This document shows positions 39,840 through 49,453 of a stretch of DNA of 64,000 nucleotides, in pieces. The stretch is taken from NCBI RefSeq assembly GCF_013778455.1, contig NZ_JACEHE010000001.1:372001-436000 (forward strand). The letters run 5' to 3'. Position 1 is the first letter of the stretch; the number at the start of each line of letters is the position of its first letter. Below the pieces are notes generated by a model that was given only the letters and a program-made list of their open reading frames with translations, was not told the DNA's origin and did not search any database. The DNA is from Streptomyces himalayensis subsp. himalayensis (GTDB lineage Bacteria > Actinomycetota > Actinomycetes > Streptomycetales > Streptomycetaceae). The translations under genes were made by a program, and so were the position numbers.

Positions 39840-40724
39840 TCACACGTCGCGCTTCTCCAGCAGCGCGAAGGCGCCCACGAGCGCGGCCGCCGTGACACCG
39901 ACGAGCAGCCACAGCTGCGCGTTGCCGTGACCGCTCTCGCTGTCGAGGTGGAAGATCTTGGCCAGCGAGTTGGGGGCGTTGTAGTCCATCATCTTCTCGC
40001 CGATCTTGCGGGTGCTCTGGGAGATCATGAGGAACGCCGGCAGGATCGCGGGCACCAGGACGAGGCCCAGCATCGCGGTGATCGCACCCGCCGAGTGGCG
40101 CAGCATCGAGCCGACAGCGAGCGCCAGAACGCCCAGCAGCGACACGTACAGGGCGCCCTTGAGGACGGTGCCGCCCGAATCCGTGGGCGACGCCTCAGGC
40201 CCGCCGTGCATGGCCGCCGTCACCAGACCCACCAGCCCGATCGCCGCCGCGGAGACGACGAAGGCGACCGCGAAGTAGATCAGGATCTTCGCGGCCAGCA
40301 CCCGGTGGCGCTGCGGCGACGCCGTGAAGGTGGTGCGGATCATGCCGGTGCCGTACTCGGAGGAGATCGCCAGCACACCCAGCGTGATCAGGCAGATCTG
40401 GCCGAGGACCAGGCCGAAGAAGGCGGGGAGGGTGTACGGCACGTCCACGAAGTCGATGTCGTTCGTCTGCCAGGCGACGAGCAGTCCGATGCCGATGACC
40501 AGGCAGAGGAAGACACCCAGCGTCCACATCGTGGAGCGCACAGACTTGATCTTCGTCCACTCGGAGCTGATCGCATGGCCGAGATGCGTGCCCTTGATGG
40601 GGATCGGCGAGGTGTACGAACCGCCCGGTGCCCCCTGCCAGTCGGCGGCCGGGGCGGCGCCCGGTGCCGGCGGGGCGGGGGCGTACGCCTGCTGGTTCGC
40701 CTGCTGCGGGTGCGGCGTCGTCAT
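39840..40724 (-). CDS. ABC-2 type transporter permease
   Basis: A 294-residue membrane protein with about six helices after a cytoplasmic N terminus rich in Pro, Ala and Gln. The ISSEYGTGMIRTTFTASPQR segment is typical of ABC-2 permeases that pair with DrrA-like ATPases. Its ATG overlaps the stop of the upstream ATPase gene (ATGA), which fixes the start and shows coupling. The substrate is unknown; drug or lipid export is typical of this family. Confidence 0.92.
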   Translation of the reverse strand: MTTPHPQQANQQAYAPAPPAPGAAPAADWQGAPGGSYTSPIPIKGTHLGHAISSEWTKIKSVRSTMWTLGVFLCLVIGIGLLVAWQTNDIDFVDVPYTLPAFFGLVLGQICLITLGVLAISSEYGTGMIRTTFTASPQRHRVLAAKILIYFAVAFVVSAAAIGLVGLVTAAMHGGPEASPTDSGGTVLKGALYVSLLGVLALAVGSMLRHSAGAITAMLGLVLVPAILPAFLMISQSTRKIGEKMMDYNAPNSLAKIFHLDSESGHGNAQLWLLVGVTAAALVGAFALLEKRDV

Positions 40725-41941
40725 CGGAGGTCCTCGCTGTCGCGCTGGGTCGTGTCGGGGGTGGCGGGGGCGGGGGCCGCGGGTGCCGGCGGCTGTGCGT
40801 ACGGGTTCGTTCCGGCTGCCGGCCCGGCGGCGTACGGCCCACCGGGCTGCCCGGACGCGTACGGCGCACCGGCCGGTGTCTGCGGCATGGCGAAGGGATG
40901 ACCGCCCTGCTGGGGCGGCGGCGGTGCGTACCAGCCTGGCTGCCCCTGGCCCGGCACGGGCATCGCCTGCGGCGGCGGCATCGCGCCCGGCGGCAGCTGC
41001 TGCTGCAGCCCGGCCCGCTGGTCGATCGTCGAGCGGTAGTCGACGGCGCCCTGCGTCATCCGCATGTACGCCTCCTCCAGCGAGGCCTGGTGCGGTGAGA
41101 GTTCCCACAGGCGTACGTCCGCGTCGTGCGCCAGGTCACTGATGCGCGGCAGCGGCAGACCGGTCACGCGCAGCGCGCCGTCCTGCTCGGGCAGCACCTG
41201 GCCGCCCGCCTCGGTCAGCGCGGCCGTCAGCTTCTCGCGCTGCTGCGGCTCGGTGTCGGGCGTCCGCACCCGTGCGAAGTCGGCGGAGTTGTGCGAGATG
41301 AAGTCCTTGACGCTCATGTCGGCGAGCAGCTGTCCACGGCCGATCACGATCAAGTGGTCGGCGGTCAGCGCCATTTCGCTCATCAGATGCGAGGAGACGA
41401 ACACCGTACGGCCTTCGCCGGCCAGGGACTTCATCAGATTGCGCACCCAGAGGATGCCCTCGGGGTCCAGACCATTGACGGGCTCGTCGAAGAGCAGCAC
41501 CTGGGGGTCGCCGAGCAGTGCGGCCGCGATGCCGAGGCGCTGGCCCATACCGAGCGAGAAGCCCTTCGACCGCTTCTTCGCCACGTCCTGCAGACCGACG
41601 ACGCCCAGCACCTCGTCGACCCGCCGGTCCGGGATGCCCGACAGCTGGGCCAGGCACAGCAGATGGTTGCGGGCGCTCCGGCCGCCGTGCACGGCCTTGG
41701 CGTCGAGCAGCGCGCCGACCTGACGCGGGGCGTTCGGGAGTTTGCGGTACGGATAGCCGCCGATCGTGACCTGGCCCGACGTGGGCTCGTCCAGACCGAG
41801 GATCATCCGCATCGTCGTCGACTTGCCCGAGCCGTTGGGGCCGAGAAAGCCGGTGACGGCACCTGGCCGCACCTGGAAGGAAAGGTTGTGCACGGCCGTC
41901 TTGTCGCCGTAGCGCTTCGTCAGGCCGACTGCCTCGATCAT
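40721..41941 (-). CDS. ABC transporter ATP-binding protein (DrrA-like)
   Basis: A 406-residue ATPase. The Walker A loop GPNGSGKST is at 34-42, the signature SLGMGQRLGIA follows near 137, and Walker B is LLFDEPVNGLDPEG. A C-terminal extension of about 100 residues is Pro/Gln/Gly-rich, unusual for this family and matching the Pro-rich N terminus of the partner permease. ATG 41941 gives the conserved start; GTG 41950 is an alternative and neither has a good ribosome binding site. Confidence 0.92.
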   Translation of the reverse strand: MIEAVGLTKRYGDKTAVHNLSFQVRPGAVTGFLGPNGSGKSTTMRMILGLDEPTSGQVTIGGYPYRKLPNAPRQVGALLDAKAVHGGRSARNHLLCLAQLSGIPDRRVDEVLGVVGLQDVAKKRSKGFSLGMGQRLGIAAALLGDPQVLLFDEPVNGLDPEGILWVRNLMKSLAGEGRTVFVSSHLMSEMALTADHLIVIGRGQLLADMSVKDFISHNSADFARVRTPDTEPQQREKLTAALTEAGGQVLPEQDGALRVTGLPLPRISDLAHDADVRLWELSPHQASLEEAYMRMTQGAVDYRSTIDQRAGLQQQLPPGAMPPPQAMPVPGQGQPGWYAPPPPQQGGHPFAMPQTPAGAPYASGQPGGPYAAGPAAGTNPYAQPPAPAAPAPATPDTTQRDSEDLR

Positions 41942-42066
41942 TCTCCGCACCCATCGAGAGGTTCACGACATCGGGGCGCGCGCCCCCGTAAGGGTTAGGA
42001 GGATAACGGGACGCTGACGGTTCCACCCACGTGACCGGCAAAGGGCGGGTGGGGACGGGGAGTCGG

Positions 42067-42837
42067 TCAGGCGTCCCTCTTCTTGATCACCGCATAGCCG
42101 CCGGCCAGCGCCGCCCCCACCCACAGCACCATGATCCCGAGCCCGCCCCAGGGTCCGTAGGGGGTGTCGTCGCCGAACGGCGTGACCACCTGCATGATCT
42201 TGCTGCCCGCCTGGTCCGGCAGATACCGGCCGATTTTCTCCGTCGCCGAGACATTGCCCAGGATGTTGGAGATCAGAAAGAAGAACGGCATCAGAATGCC
42301 GAGTGACAGCAGCGGGCCCCGCAGCATCGCCGCGACGCCCATCGAGAACATCGCGATCAGCGTCATGTAGAGGCCGCCGCCGATGACCGCCCGCAGGACG
42401 CCCGGGTCACCGATCGACGCCGCGTGCTCGCCCAGCATCGCCTGCCCGAGGGAGAAGGCGACGAAGCTGGTGGCCAGTCCGACGACGAAGGCCAGGAGCG
42501 TGGCGACGGCGACCTTGCCGAAGAGGAAGGTGCCGCGCTGGGGGACGGCGGCGAGCGACGTACGGATCATGCCGGTGCTGTACTCGCTGGAGACGACGAG
42601 GACGCCGAAGACGATCATCGCCAGCTGACCGAGGCTCATCCCGGCGAAGCTGACGAACGTCGGATCGAAGGCGATCTGGTCCCGGGCGCCCAGCCCCTCG
42701 AACTCACGCCTGGACAGCGCGCTGATCAGCACGCCCAGAGCGATCGTGACGACGGCGGCGAGACCGAGTGTCCACACCGTGGACGACACGGACCGGATCT
42801 TGGTCCACTCCGACCTCAGGACCTGGATCCCGGCCAT
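42067..42837 (-). CDS. ABC-2 type transporter permease (second cassette)
   Basis: A 256-residue permease with six hydrophobic helices, clearly paralogous to the one at 39840-40724 (SSEYSTGMIRTSLAAVPQR aligns with its counterpart) but without the Pro-rich N terminus. GGGGGG precedes its ATG, which starts two bases after the stop of its ATPase gene. Confidence 0.92.
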   Translation of the reverse strand: MAGIQVLRSEWTKIRSVSSTVWTLGLAAVVTIALGVLISALSRREFEGLGARDQIAFDPTFVSFAGMSLGQLAMIVFGVLVVSSEYSTGMIRTSLAAVPQRGTFLFGKVAVATLLAFVVGLATSFVAFSLGQAMLGEHAASIGDPGVLRAVIGGGLYMTLIAMFSMGVAAMLRGPLLSLGILMPFFFLISNILGNVSATEKIGRYLPDQAGSKIMQVVTPFGDDTPYGPWGGLGIMVLWVGAALAGGYAVIKKRDA

Positions 42838-42839
42838 GG

Positions 42840-43832
42840 TCAACCCCCCTTCCGCGACTGCCATCCGGCACCCCATCCGGGCTGCCCGGGCTGCTGCTCC
42901 GGTGGTGACGGCGTCGTACCGCCCGTCCCGGGATGCGCGTGGTACTCCACTGCCTCGGCGGTGAGCCGCATGAACGCCGCCTCGAGCGAGGCCTGCTGGG
43001 GGCTGAGCTCATGGAGGACGATTCCGTGCCGGGCGGCCAGTTCACCCAGCAGCTCGGGTTTGCCGCCGTCCACCTCGAGCGCGCCGTTGCCGACCTCGAT
43101 GGCGCTGATACCGGCTCCGCTCAGCACGTCGAGCAGCCTCTCGCGCTGGGGCGAGCGGAGTCGTACGTACGAGCGGGAATTCCGTTGGATGAAGTCGGCC
43201 ATAGAGGTGTCCGCGAGGAGCCGGCCCTGACCGATGACGACCAGGTGGTCCGCGGTCAGCGCCATCTCGCTCATCAGGTGCGAGGAGACGAAGACCGTAC
43301 GGCCCTGGGCCGCCAGGGACTTCATGAGGTTGCGGATCCAGTGGATGCCCTCGGGATCGAGGCCGTTGACCGGCTCGTCGAACATCAGGATCCGCGGGTC
43401 GCCGAGCAGCGCGCCGGCGATGCCGAGGCGCTGGCCCATGCCCATCGAGAACCCCTTGGCCTTCTTCCTCGCGACGGCGGTGAGGCCCACGGTGTCGAGG
43501 ACCTCGCGCACCCGGCTGCGGGGAATGCCGTTGCTCTGCGCGAGACAGAGCAGATGGTTGTAGGCGCTGCGGCCGCCGTGCACGGCATTCGCGTCGAGCA
43601 GCGCGCCGATGTACTTCAGCGGGTCCTTCAGCTGGTCGTAGTGGATGCCGTCGATGCGGACGTCGCCCGCGGTGGGGCGGTCGAGCCCGAGCACCATGCG
43701 CATGGTGGTGGACTTGCCGGCGCCGTTCGGTCCGAGAAAGCCGGTGACCATGCCTGGGCGCACGGTGAAGGTGAGGTTGTTGACGGCCAGCTTTTCGCCG
43801 TAGCGCTTGGTGAGTCCGGCGAGCTCAATCAT
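42840..43832 (-). CDS. ABC transporter ATP-binding protein (second cassette)
   Basis: A 330-residue ATPase paralogous to the 40721-41941 protein: Walker A GPNGAGKST at 34-42, signature SMGMGQRLGIA, Walker B LMFDEPVNGLDPEG. The C-terminal extension is shorter (about 30 residues) and Pro/Gly-rich. The ATG follows a TAGCGT -10 box by seven bases without a Shine-Dalgarno, so this cassette probably starts the four-gene transcript as a leaderless message. Confidence 0.92.
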   Translation of the reverse strand: MIELAGLTKRYGEKLAVNNLTFTVRPGMVTGFLGPNGAGKSTTMRMVLGLDRPTAGDVRIDGIHYDQLKDPLKYIGALLDANAVHGGRSAYNHLLCLAQSNGIPRSRVREVLDTVGLTAVARKKAKGFSMGMGQRLGIAGALLGDPRILMFDEPVNGLDPEGIHWIRNLMKSLAAQGRTVFVSSHLMSEMALTADHLVVIGQGRLLADTSMADFIQRNSRSYVRLRSPQRERLLDVLSGAGISAIEVGNGALEVDGGKPELLGELAARHGIVLHELSPQQASLEAAFMRLTAEAVEYHAHPGTGGTTPSPPEQQPGQPGWGAGWQSRKGG

Positions 43833-43839
43833 GTCGACA

Positions 43840-43845
43840 ACGCTA
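43840..43845 (-). promoter_or_regulatory. -10 box of leaderless ABC ATPase gene
   Basis: TAGCGT on the minus strand ends seven bases before ATG 43832. The surrounding sequence closely resembles the start of nucS (TAGCGTTGYCGAC). Confidence 0.5.
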
Positions 43846-43873
43846 TGGCGCTGGCCTTTGCGGCGCCTGTTTT

Positions 43874-44033
43874 AGACCGACCGGCAAATGGGGGGCGGCG
43901 TCGCGGGGCTGGGCACGCACATCTGCGGCGGTCTCGTCAGTCAACAACGCTCCGCGTTGCCTCCCTCCTCCGCCTTGCAGCTGCACGCACCCAGCCCCGC
44001 TCCTTCTCCCACCCCCCATTTGCCGGTCGGTCT
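43874..44033. mobile_element. MITE-like palindromic element with 22-bp inverted ends
   Basis: The ends 43874-43895 and 44012-44033 are perfect 22-bp inverted repeats (AGACCGACCGGCAAATGGGG...). Inside are further paired arms: GCGGGGCTGGG/CCCAGCCCCGC at 43903-43913 and 43990-44000, CTGC-GGCGG with CCGCC-GCAG, and a central CAACGC-TCC-GCGTTG hairpin. The whole 160 bp can fold as one long cruciform. There is no coding capacity. A solo end copy lies at 39792. It could be a non-autonomous mobile element or a dispersed structural repeat. Confidence 0.65.
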
Positions 44034-44057
44034 TAGCCGAGAGCTCGGGGGAGGGTG

Positions 44058-44086
44058 GGCACAACCCACGACGTACGGCGCGTCGA
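44058..44086. repeat. Dispersed intergenic repeat, copy 1
   Basis: A 29-bp sequence starting GGCACAACCCACGACGTACG occurs here and at 52392-52420 with one difference; a shorter, more diverged copy is at 55336-55357. All are intergenic, within G/C-rich GTGGGCAC contexts. Confidence 0.8.
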
Positions 44087-44185
44087 AACCGTACCGAACG
44101 CAACCGTGCCCCGCACCGCTGACTGCGGTGCGGGGCACGTACCAAATCCGGGACCTCCGCGTCAGCGGAAGCCGCGCCGGCGGAA

Positions 44186-45121
44186 CTAGCGGGTCTGCTG
44201 GGCCGGGACGCCCCGCGAGATCGGCTCGTCCTCCGTCGGCGTGCCCGCCGCGGCCACCGCCGCGCCCGTCAGCGTCGCGAGCATCTCGCGGACGTTCGTC
44301 AGCTGCGCGTTGATGGAGTCGCGGCGGTTCGTGAGCGCCGCCAGCTCGCGCTCGGATTCCGAGCGGATCCGGTCCGCCTTGGCGTTCGCGTCCGCGACGA
44401 TGTCCTCGGCCTGGCGCTGCGCCGTCTCCACGGTCTGCCGCGCACGGCGCTCCGCGTCCGTCCGCAGCTTCTCGGCCTCGAGCCGCAGCTGCTCCGCACG
44501 GTGCTCGATCTCCGCGAGCCGCTTCTCCGCCTTCGCCTGACGCGACGCGAGGTCGCGCTCGGACTGCTCGCGACGCTTCGCCAGGTTCGTCTCGAAGTCG
44601 GCAGCCGCCTGCGCGGCCTTGGCACGGGTCTCCTCGAAGAGAGCGTCCGCCTCCTCGCGCTTGGACTGCGCGTCCTTCTGCGCCTCGGCGCGCAGCGTGG
44701 CCGCCTCGCCCTTGGCCTTCTCGACGATCCGAACGCCCTCGTCCTCGGCCTTGGCCTTGCGGTCCGCGGCGAACGATTCTGCGTCGTTGCGCACCTGCTG
44801 GGCCGCCGACTCGGCGAGCTCGCGGTGCTGCTCGGCCGCTCGCCTGGCCTCCTCGCGCAGATCCTTGGCCTCTTCCTCGGCGAGGCGCAGGATCTTCTCG
44901 ACGCGCGCGCCGAGACCCGCGTACGACGGCTCGGCGTCGTTCACCTGCGCCTGGGCGTTCTGCGTCTCGAGGTGGAGTTCCTCGATGCGCTTCTCCAGGG
45001 CGGTGATACGTGCCAGAGCACTGTCACGGTCGGAGACGAGCTTGGAAATGCGTTCGTCCACCTGAGCGCGGTCGTATCCACGCCGCACAAGCTCGAAGCC
45101 GTAGGGGGAAGTGTCGCTCAT
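44186..45121 (-). CDS. filP: FilP, coiled-coil filament protein
   Basis: FilP forms intermediate-filament-like networks behind the hyphal tip. The 311-residue protein has a short DivIVA-like head (GYDRAQVDERISKLVSDRDSAL) and then an almost uninterrupted coiled coil rich in Ala, Glu, Arg and Gln (residues about 35-280) built on heptad and hendecad repeats, ending in a short tail. It lies beside scy, as in S. coelicolor. An AGGA element precedes the ATG. Older annotations call such proteins cellulose-binding. Confidence 0.93.
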   Translation of the reverse strand: MSDTSPYGFELVRRGYDRAQVDERISKLVSDRDSALARITALEKRIEELHLETQNAQAQVNDAEPSYAGLGARVEKILRLAEEEAKDLREEARRAAEQHRELAESAAQQVRNDAESFAADRKAKAEDEGVRIVEKAKGEAATLRAEAQKDAQSKREEADALFEETRAKAAQAAADFETNLAKRREQSERDLASRQAKAEKRLAEIEHRAEQLRLEAEKLRTDAERRARQTVETAQRQAEDIVADANAKADRIRSESERELAALTNRRDSINAQLTNVREMLATLTGAAVAAAGTPTEDEPISRGVPAQQTR

Positions 45122-45305
45122 GGGGTTCCTGTCGAATGAGACCGGTGAGGTGATAGGGAGAATCCTAGGGGCCCAAACGGCGTGTCATCGAGCAGATGCC
45201 CGTTTGATCTGGAGAATGACACCCCTTTTGAGTGGCTAACGGCCGGAGCACTTGCACAGCAAGAGCACCGAAGCTCCCTACAAAGCATGGAACGTGCCGT
45301 TCTGG

Positions 45306-48300
45306 CTAGCCCTCGGACGGCTTACCACCCGATCGTGGCGCCCCAACCGTAGCGCCCGCTTTGACACCACCCGCGCCCGGGCCGCCGTTCGCCCCGGCCC
45401 TGCCGGCCGACGGGGTCTCGAAGGACTCCAACGCCTCTAGGACGTCCTGGACACGGGAGATCTCGGCGTTGATGTCCTCGCGGCGGCGGACCAGCACCTC
45501 CAGCTCTCGCTTGCCCTCCTCGACCATCCGCTCGGCCTCGGCCTCGGCCTCGCTCTTGATGCGCTCGGCCTCCCGCGTCAGCTCGGCCTTCTTCTGCTCG
45601 GCCTCCTTGAGCAGCGCCTCGGCCTTCTTGACCGCGGCGATCCGTACCTTGCTCGCCTCGGAACTGGCCTCCGACATCAGGTCCTTGGCCTTGGCCTCGG
45701 CCTCGGCCAGCTGGTCCTCGGCGGCCTTCACCAGGGCGTCGCACCGCTCGCCGGCGGACTTCATCGCCTCGGCGGACTCACGCCGTGCGCGCTCGTGCAG
45801 CTCCTCGATCTCCGTGGTGATGCGGTCGCGCAGCTCCTCGGCGCGCTCCCGGATCGCGGTCGCGTCCCGGCGCGCCCCGACGAGCAGTTCGTCCGCGTCC
45901 GTACGGGCCTGCTCCACCAGCGTGTTGCCCTCGATGGTGGCCTCGGCGACCAGCCGCTCGGCCTCGTTGCGGGCGGCACCGACCATGGTGTCGGCCTGCG
46001 CCTCGGCGTCCGCGGTGGCCTTGTGCGCGTTCTGCTGCGCCTCCGCGGTCAGCTTCTCGGCCTCCGCCGAGGCCTCCGTGATGAGCTTGTCGACCTGTTC
46101 GGCCGCCTCGGAGCGCCGCTTGTTGGCTTCCCCGCGGGCCTCGTCGAGGGTCCGCTCGGCCTCGTCCCGGGCGGCGGACGTGACCCGCTCGGCCTCCGCC
46201 TCGGCCTCGGCCTTGACGCGCGCCGCCTCGCTGCGCATCCGCTCGGCGTGCTGCTGCGCGGACGCCACGGTCTCGGCGGCTTCGGCACGCAGCCGCTCGG
46301 CGTCGCCGGTCGCGTCGGACATGAGCTTCTCGGCCTTGGCGACGGACTCGGAGCGGACCCGCTCGGCCTCCGCGGCCGTCTCGGTTGCCAGCCGTTCCGC
46401 CTCGCTGACGGCCTCGCCGATCAGCGTGTCCGCCTGCGTCGCCGCGTCGGACCGGATGCGGTTGGCGTCCTCGCGGGCCTCGCCCCGGGCGCGCGCCGCG
46501 TCCTGCTCGGCGGACGCGATGGTCTCGGAGGCCTCCGTACGAAGACGCTGGGCGTGCTCGGAGGCCTCGGACCGCAGCCGCTCCGACTCGGCGATCGCCT
46601 CCGAAACGGTGCGCTCGGCCAGGGACTTGGCGGCCTCGGTCTCGTCCGCGGCCTCGCGCCGCAGCCGGGCGGCGTCCTCGGCGGCGCGCTCCCGCTCGGC
46701 GTAGGCGTCGGCGCGGACGCGGTCCGCCTCCTCCTGCGCCTCCGTACGTGTGCGCTCCGCCGCGTGCTCGGCGGCGCTGCGCAGGCCCGAGATCTCCTCC
46801 TGGGCCTGCTCGTGCAGCCCGGCCACGGAGTCGCGTACCTGCTGGGCGGTCTGCTCGGCGTTCGCGACCATCTCGGTCGCCCGCCGGTCGGCCTCTTCGA
46901 CGAGGCGGACCGCCTCGGCCTGCGCCTCCTCGATACGGGCGCGCGCGGAGGCCAGCAGCTCCTCGCTCTGCTCGCGGGCCCGCTCGCGCTCCTGGTCGGC
47001 CTCCTGACGGGCCGAGCCGAGGGTCTCGTCGGCCTCGCGGCGGCGCCGGGCGGCCTCCTCCTGAGCGGCGGCCAGCGCCTCGGCGGCCTCCGCGCCGACG
47101 CGCTCTGCGGCGGCAGCGGCCTCCGCCCGTACGCGGTCGGCCGTCTCCTGGGCCTCCGTCTTCAGCCGCTCCGCCTCGGCGGCGGCCTCGCTGCGCAGCC
47201 GTACCGCCACGGCCTCGCCCTCGGCACGGGATTGCGAGGCGTCCGCGGCGGCCTCGTTACGGAGCCGCTCGGCCTCCGTCTCGGCCTGCGCCTGGAGCGT
47301 CCGGATGCGCTCGGCGGACTCGGTGCGCAGCCGGTCCGTCTCCTCGGCAGCCTCGCGGCGGATGCGCTCCGCATCCGCGCGCGCGTCGCTGAGCGCCTGT
47401 TCGGCTGCGGCGAGCCGCTCCTCGGCCTCCGTGTGCAGCCGGGTCAGCTCCTCGGCCGCCTCGGCCCGCCGGGCCTCGACGGCCCGCTCGGCCTCCTCGC
47501 GCAGAACCCCCGCGGCCCGCTCCGCCTCGGCCGCGGTGGCCTCGGCCTGCTCGGCGGCCTCCGCGCGGTGCCGATCGGCCTCGGCACGGGTGCGCTCCAG
47601 GGTCTCCTCGGCCTGCCGGCGCAAGCTGGTGGCGCGCTCGATGGCCTCGGTGCGCACCCGCTCGCTGTCGGTCGTCGCCGCGCTGCGCAGCTCGTCGGCG
47701 TCGGCCTTCGCCTTCGCCAGCAGCTCCTCGGCGCTCTTCGCGGCCTCCTCGATCTGCTGGATGGCCTCGCGCCGCGCCTCACTGCGGATCCGCTCGCCCT
47801 CCGCGACCGCCTCGGCGCGCAGCTGCTCGGCCTCGCCGCGCAGCCGGCGCGCCTCCTCCTGCAGCTCGACCGTCTTGGCGCGGTACTCCTTGGTGTCGTC
47901 CTTCGCCGCGCCCTTGAGCTCCTCGGCGATGTCGTGCGCCTCGGCGCGCAGCCGGTCCGACTCGGCCTCCGCCTCGCGGCGGATCCGCTCGGCCTCCTCG
48001 GTCGCGGCCTTCGTGGTCGCCTTGGCGTCCTCGGACGCCTTGTTCAGTACGTCCTCGGCCGTACGCGCGGCCTTGGACAGCTGCGACGCGGTCTCCTCCG
48101 CCGTGATCGAACGGGCCTTCTCGGCGGCCTCGGCGAGCAGCTTCTCGGCCTCGGCCTTGGCGTCCGCCACGACCTGCTCGGCCTCGGCCTTGGTGCTCTC
48201 GGCCTCCTTCGTGGCCTCGCTCACCAGACGGGCGACCTGCTCCTTGGCGGTGCGGGTGCGCTGCTCGTTCGTCGACTCGGCGTTCGTCAGGGCCTTGGCC

Positions 48301-49178
48301 GCGGCGTCCTTCGCCTCCGCGAGGACCTTCTCGGCCTCGCCGCGGGCCTCGCGCAGCGCGGTCTCGGCCTCGGCCATGCGCTGCTCGGCGGTGCGGCTCA
48401 GCTCCGTCGCCTGGCGGCGTGCCGCCTCGGACTCGGTCGCGGAGGAGCTGCGCAGCTGCTCCGCGTGGTCGGTGGCCTCCTGGGCCTGCGTCGACGCCGC
48501 GTTCAGCAGCCGCTCGGCGTCGGTACGCGCGCGGCGCAGGATCGCTTCGGCTTCGGCACGGGCGGATTCCGCCTCGTTACCCAGCCGCTGACGTGCCTCT
48601 TCGGTGAGGCGCTGGGCCTCGGCGCGGGCGGCGGCGAGCGCCTGCTCGGCCTCGGCGCGCGACTCCTCGAGCAGCCGGCGGGCCTGCTGCTCGGTGCGGG
48701 CCCGCAGCTGCTCGGCCCAGGCCACGTTCTCGTTGACGTGCGACTCGACGGTCGCGCGGCGCTCGGCGAGCTCCTGGTCGAGCTGCTGGCGGCGGGACAC
48801 GGCCTCGGCGTGCAGCTCCGCCTGGAGGCGGGCCGCCTGCTCGGCGTGCTCCTGGAGGATGCGCTGGTTCTGGGCGCGGGCCTCGCGCAGCGCGGTCTCG
48901 GCCTCCGCACGCAGCTGGTCGGCCTGGACCTGGGCGTTACGCAGGAGCTGCTCGGCCTGGTAGCCGATGTCGGCGGCGTCGTAGGCAGGACGGGATGCCA
49001 GGTTCCGGCGCGCCTCGTGGAGCTTGGCGCGCAACACCTCCACCTGGTAGCCGAGATCCTCGGCGTGCTGGACGGCCTTCTCACGCTCGGTCTTCAGCCG
49101 CTCCATCTCGGCCTCGAACCGAGAGAGATGATCGGCCTCAGGCCGTCGCCCGCTCTCCTGGCTTTCGTAGCCCCGCAC
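45306..49178 (-). CDS. scy: Scy, polarity-organising coiled-coil protein
   Basis: Scy assembles the tip-organising centre with DivIVA and FilP and sets the site of polar growth. The 1290-residue protein has an N-terminal segment with short-pitch coiled coil (HLSRFEAEMERLKTEREKAVQHAEDLGYQVEVLRAKL), then about 1,100 residues of right-handed hendecad repeats such as AEAERLRAEA, and a short Gly-rich C terminus. GTG 49178 is chosen because the conserved sequence begins VRGYESQE; the longer frame from 49232 lacks conservation as I know it. The repetitive DNA makes a complementary 1,259-codon open frame on the other strand, which is not a gene. Confidence 0.94.
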   Translation of the reverse strand: MRGYESQESGRRPEADHLSRFEAEMERLKTEREKAVQHAEDLGYQVEVLRAKLHEARRNLASRPAYDAADIGYQAEQLLRNAQVQADQLRAEAETALREARAQNQRILQEHAEQAARLQAELHAEAVSRRQQLDQELAERRATVESHVNENVAWAEQLRARTEQQARRLLEESRAEAEQALAAARAEAQRLTEEARQRLGNEAESARAEAEAILRRARTDAERLLNAASTQAQEATDHAEQLRSSSATESEAARRQATELSRTAEQRMAEAETALREARGEAEKVLAEAKDAAAKALTNAESTNEQRTRTAKEQVARLVSEATKEAESTKAEAEQVVADAKAEAEKLLAEAAEKARSITAEETASQLSKAARTAEDVLNKASEDAKATTKAATEEAERIRREAEAESDRLRAEAHDIAEELKGAAKDDTKEYRAKTVELQEEARRLRGEAEQLRAEAVAEGERIRSEARREAIQQIEEAAKSAEELLAKAKADADELRSAATTDSERVRTEAIERATSLRRQAEETLERTRAEADRHRAEAAEQAEATAAEAERAAGVLREEAERAVEARRAEAAEELTRLHTEAEERLAAAEQALSDARADAERIRREAAEETDRLRTESAERIRTLQAQAETEAERLRNEAAADASQSRAEGEAVAVRLRSEAAAEAERLKTEAQETADRVRAEAAAAAERVGAEAAEALAAAQEEAARRRREADETLGSARQEADQERERAREQSEELLASARARIEEAQAEAVRLVEEADRRATEMVANAEQTAQQVRDSVAGLHEQAQEEISGLRSAAEHAAERTRTEAQEEADRVRADAYAERERAAEDAARLRREAADETEAAKSLAERTVSEAIAESERLRSEASEHAQRLRTEASETIASAEQDAARARGEAREDANRIRSDAATQADTLIGEAVSEAERLATETAAEAERVRSESVAKAEKLMSDATGDAERLRAEAAETVASAQQHAERMRSEAARVKAEAEAEAERVTSAARDEAERTLDEARGEANKRRSEAAEQVDKLITEASAEAEKLTAEAQQNAHKATADAEAQADTMVGAARNEAERLVAEATIEGNTLVEQARTDADELLVGARRDATAIRERAEELRDRITTEIEELHERARRESAEAMKSAGERCDALVKAAEDQLAEAEAKAKDLMSEASSEASKVRIAAVKKAEALLKEAEQKKAELTREAERIKSEAEAEAERMVEEGKRELEVLVRRREDINAEISRVQDVLEALESFETPSAGRAGANGGPGAGGVKAGATVGAPRSGGKPSEG

Positions 49179-49453
49179 TGCGCGGTCCCATCCGTCCCCT
49201 GGTCGCAAGTCTCTCCAACGAGCACCGTCCATCCCGCCGAACGGGGCCCCCGGGGAATGGTGTCAGATCAACGGCGGAGCATGGGCTGCTGCCCCGACGC
49301 TCGCCCCCCGAAACCTGGACCCCGGCCCGCGACCCCCCGGCGAGCGGGGAGCCGCTCCAACCCTACCGGCCCAGCTCATCCGCTTGGCCGGGCCGAGCTG
49401 CTTTTTTCTGGTTGGGGGGCCGGGGGCCGCCCCCGGAACATGCAGTACGGAGA

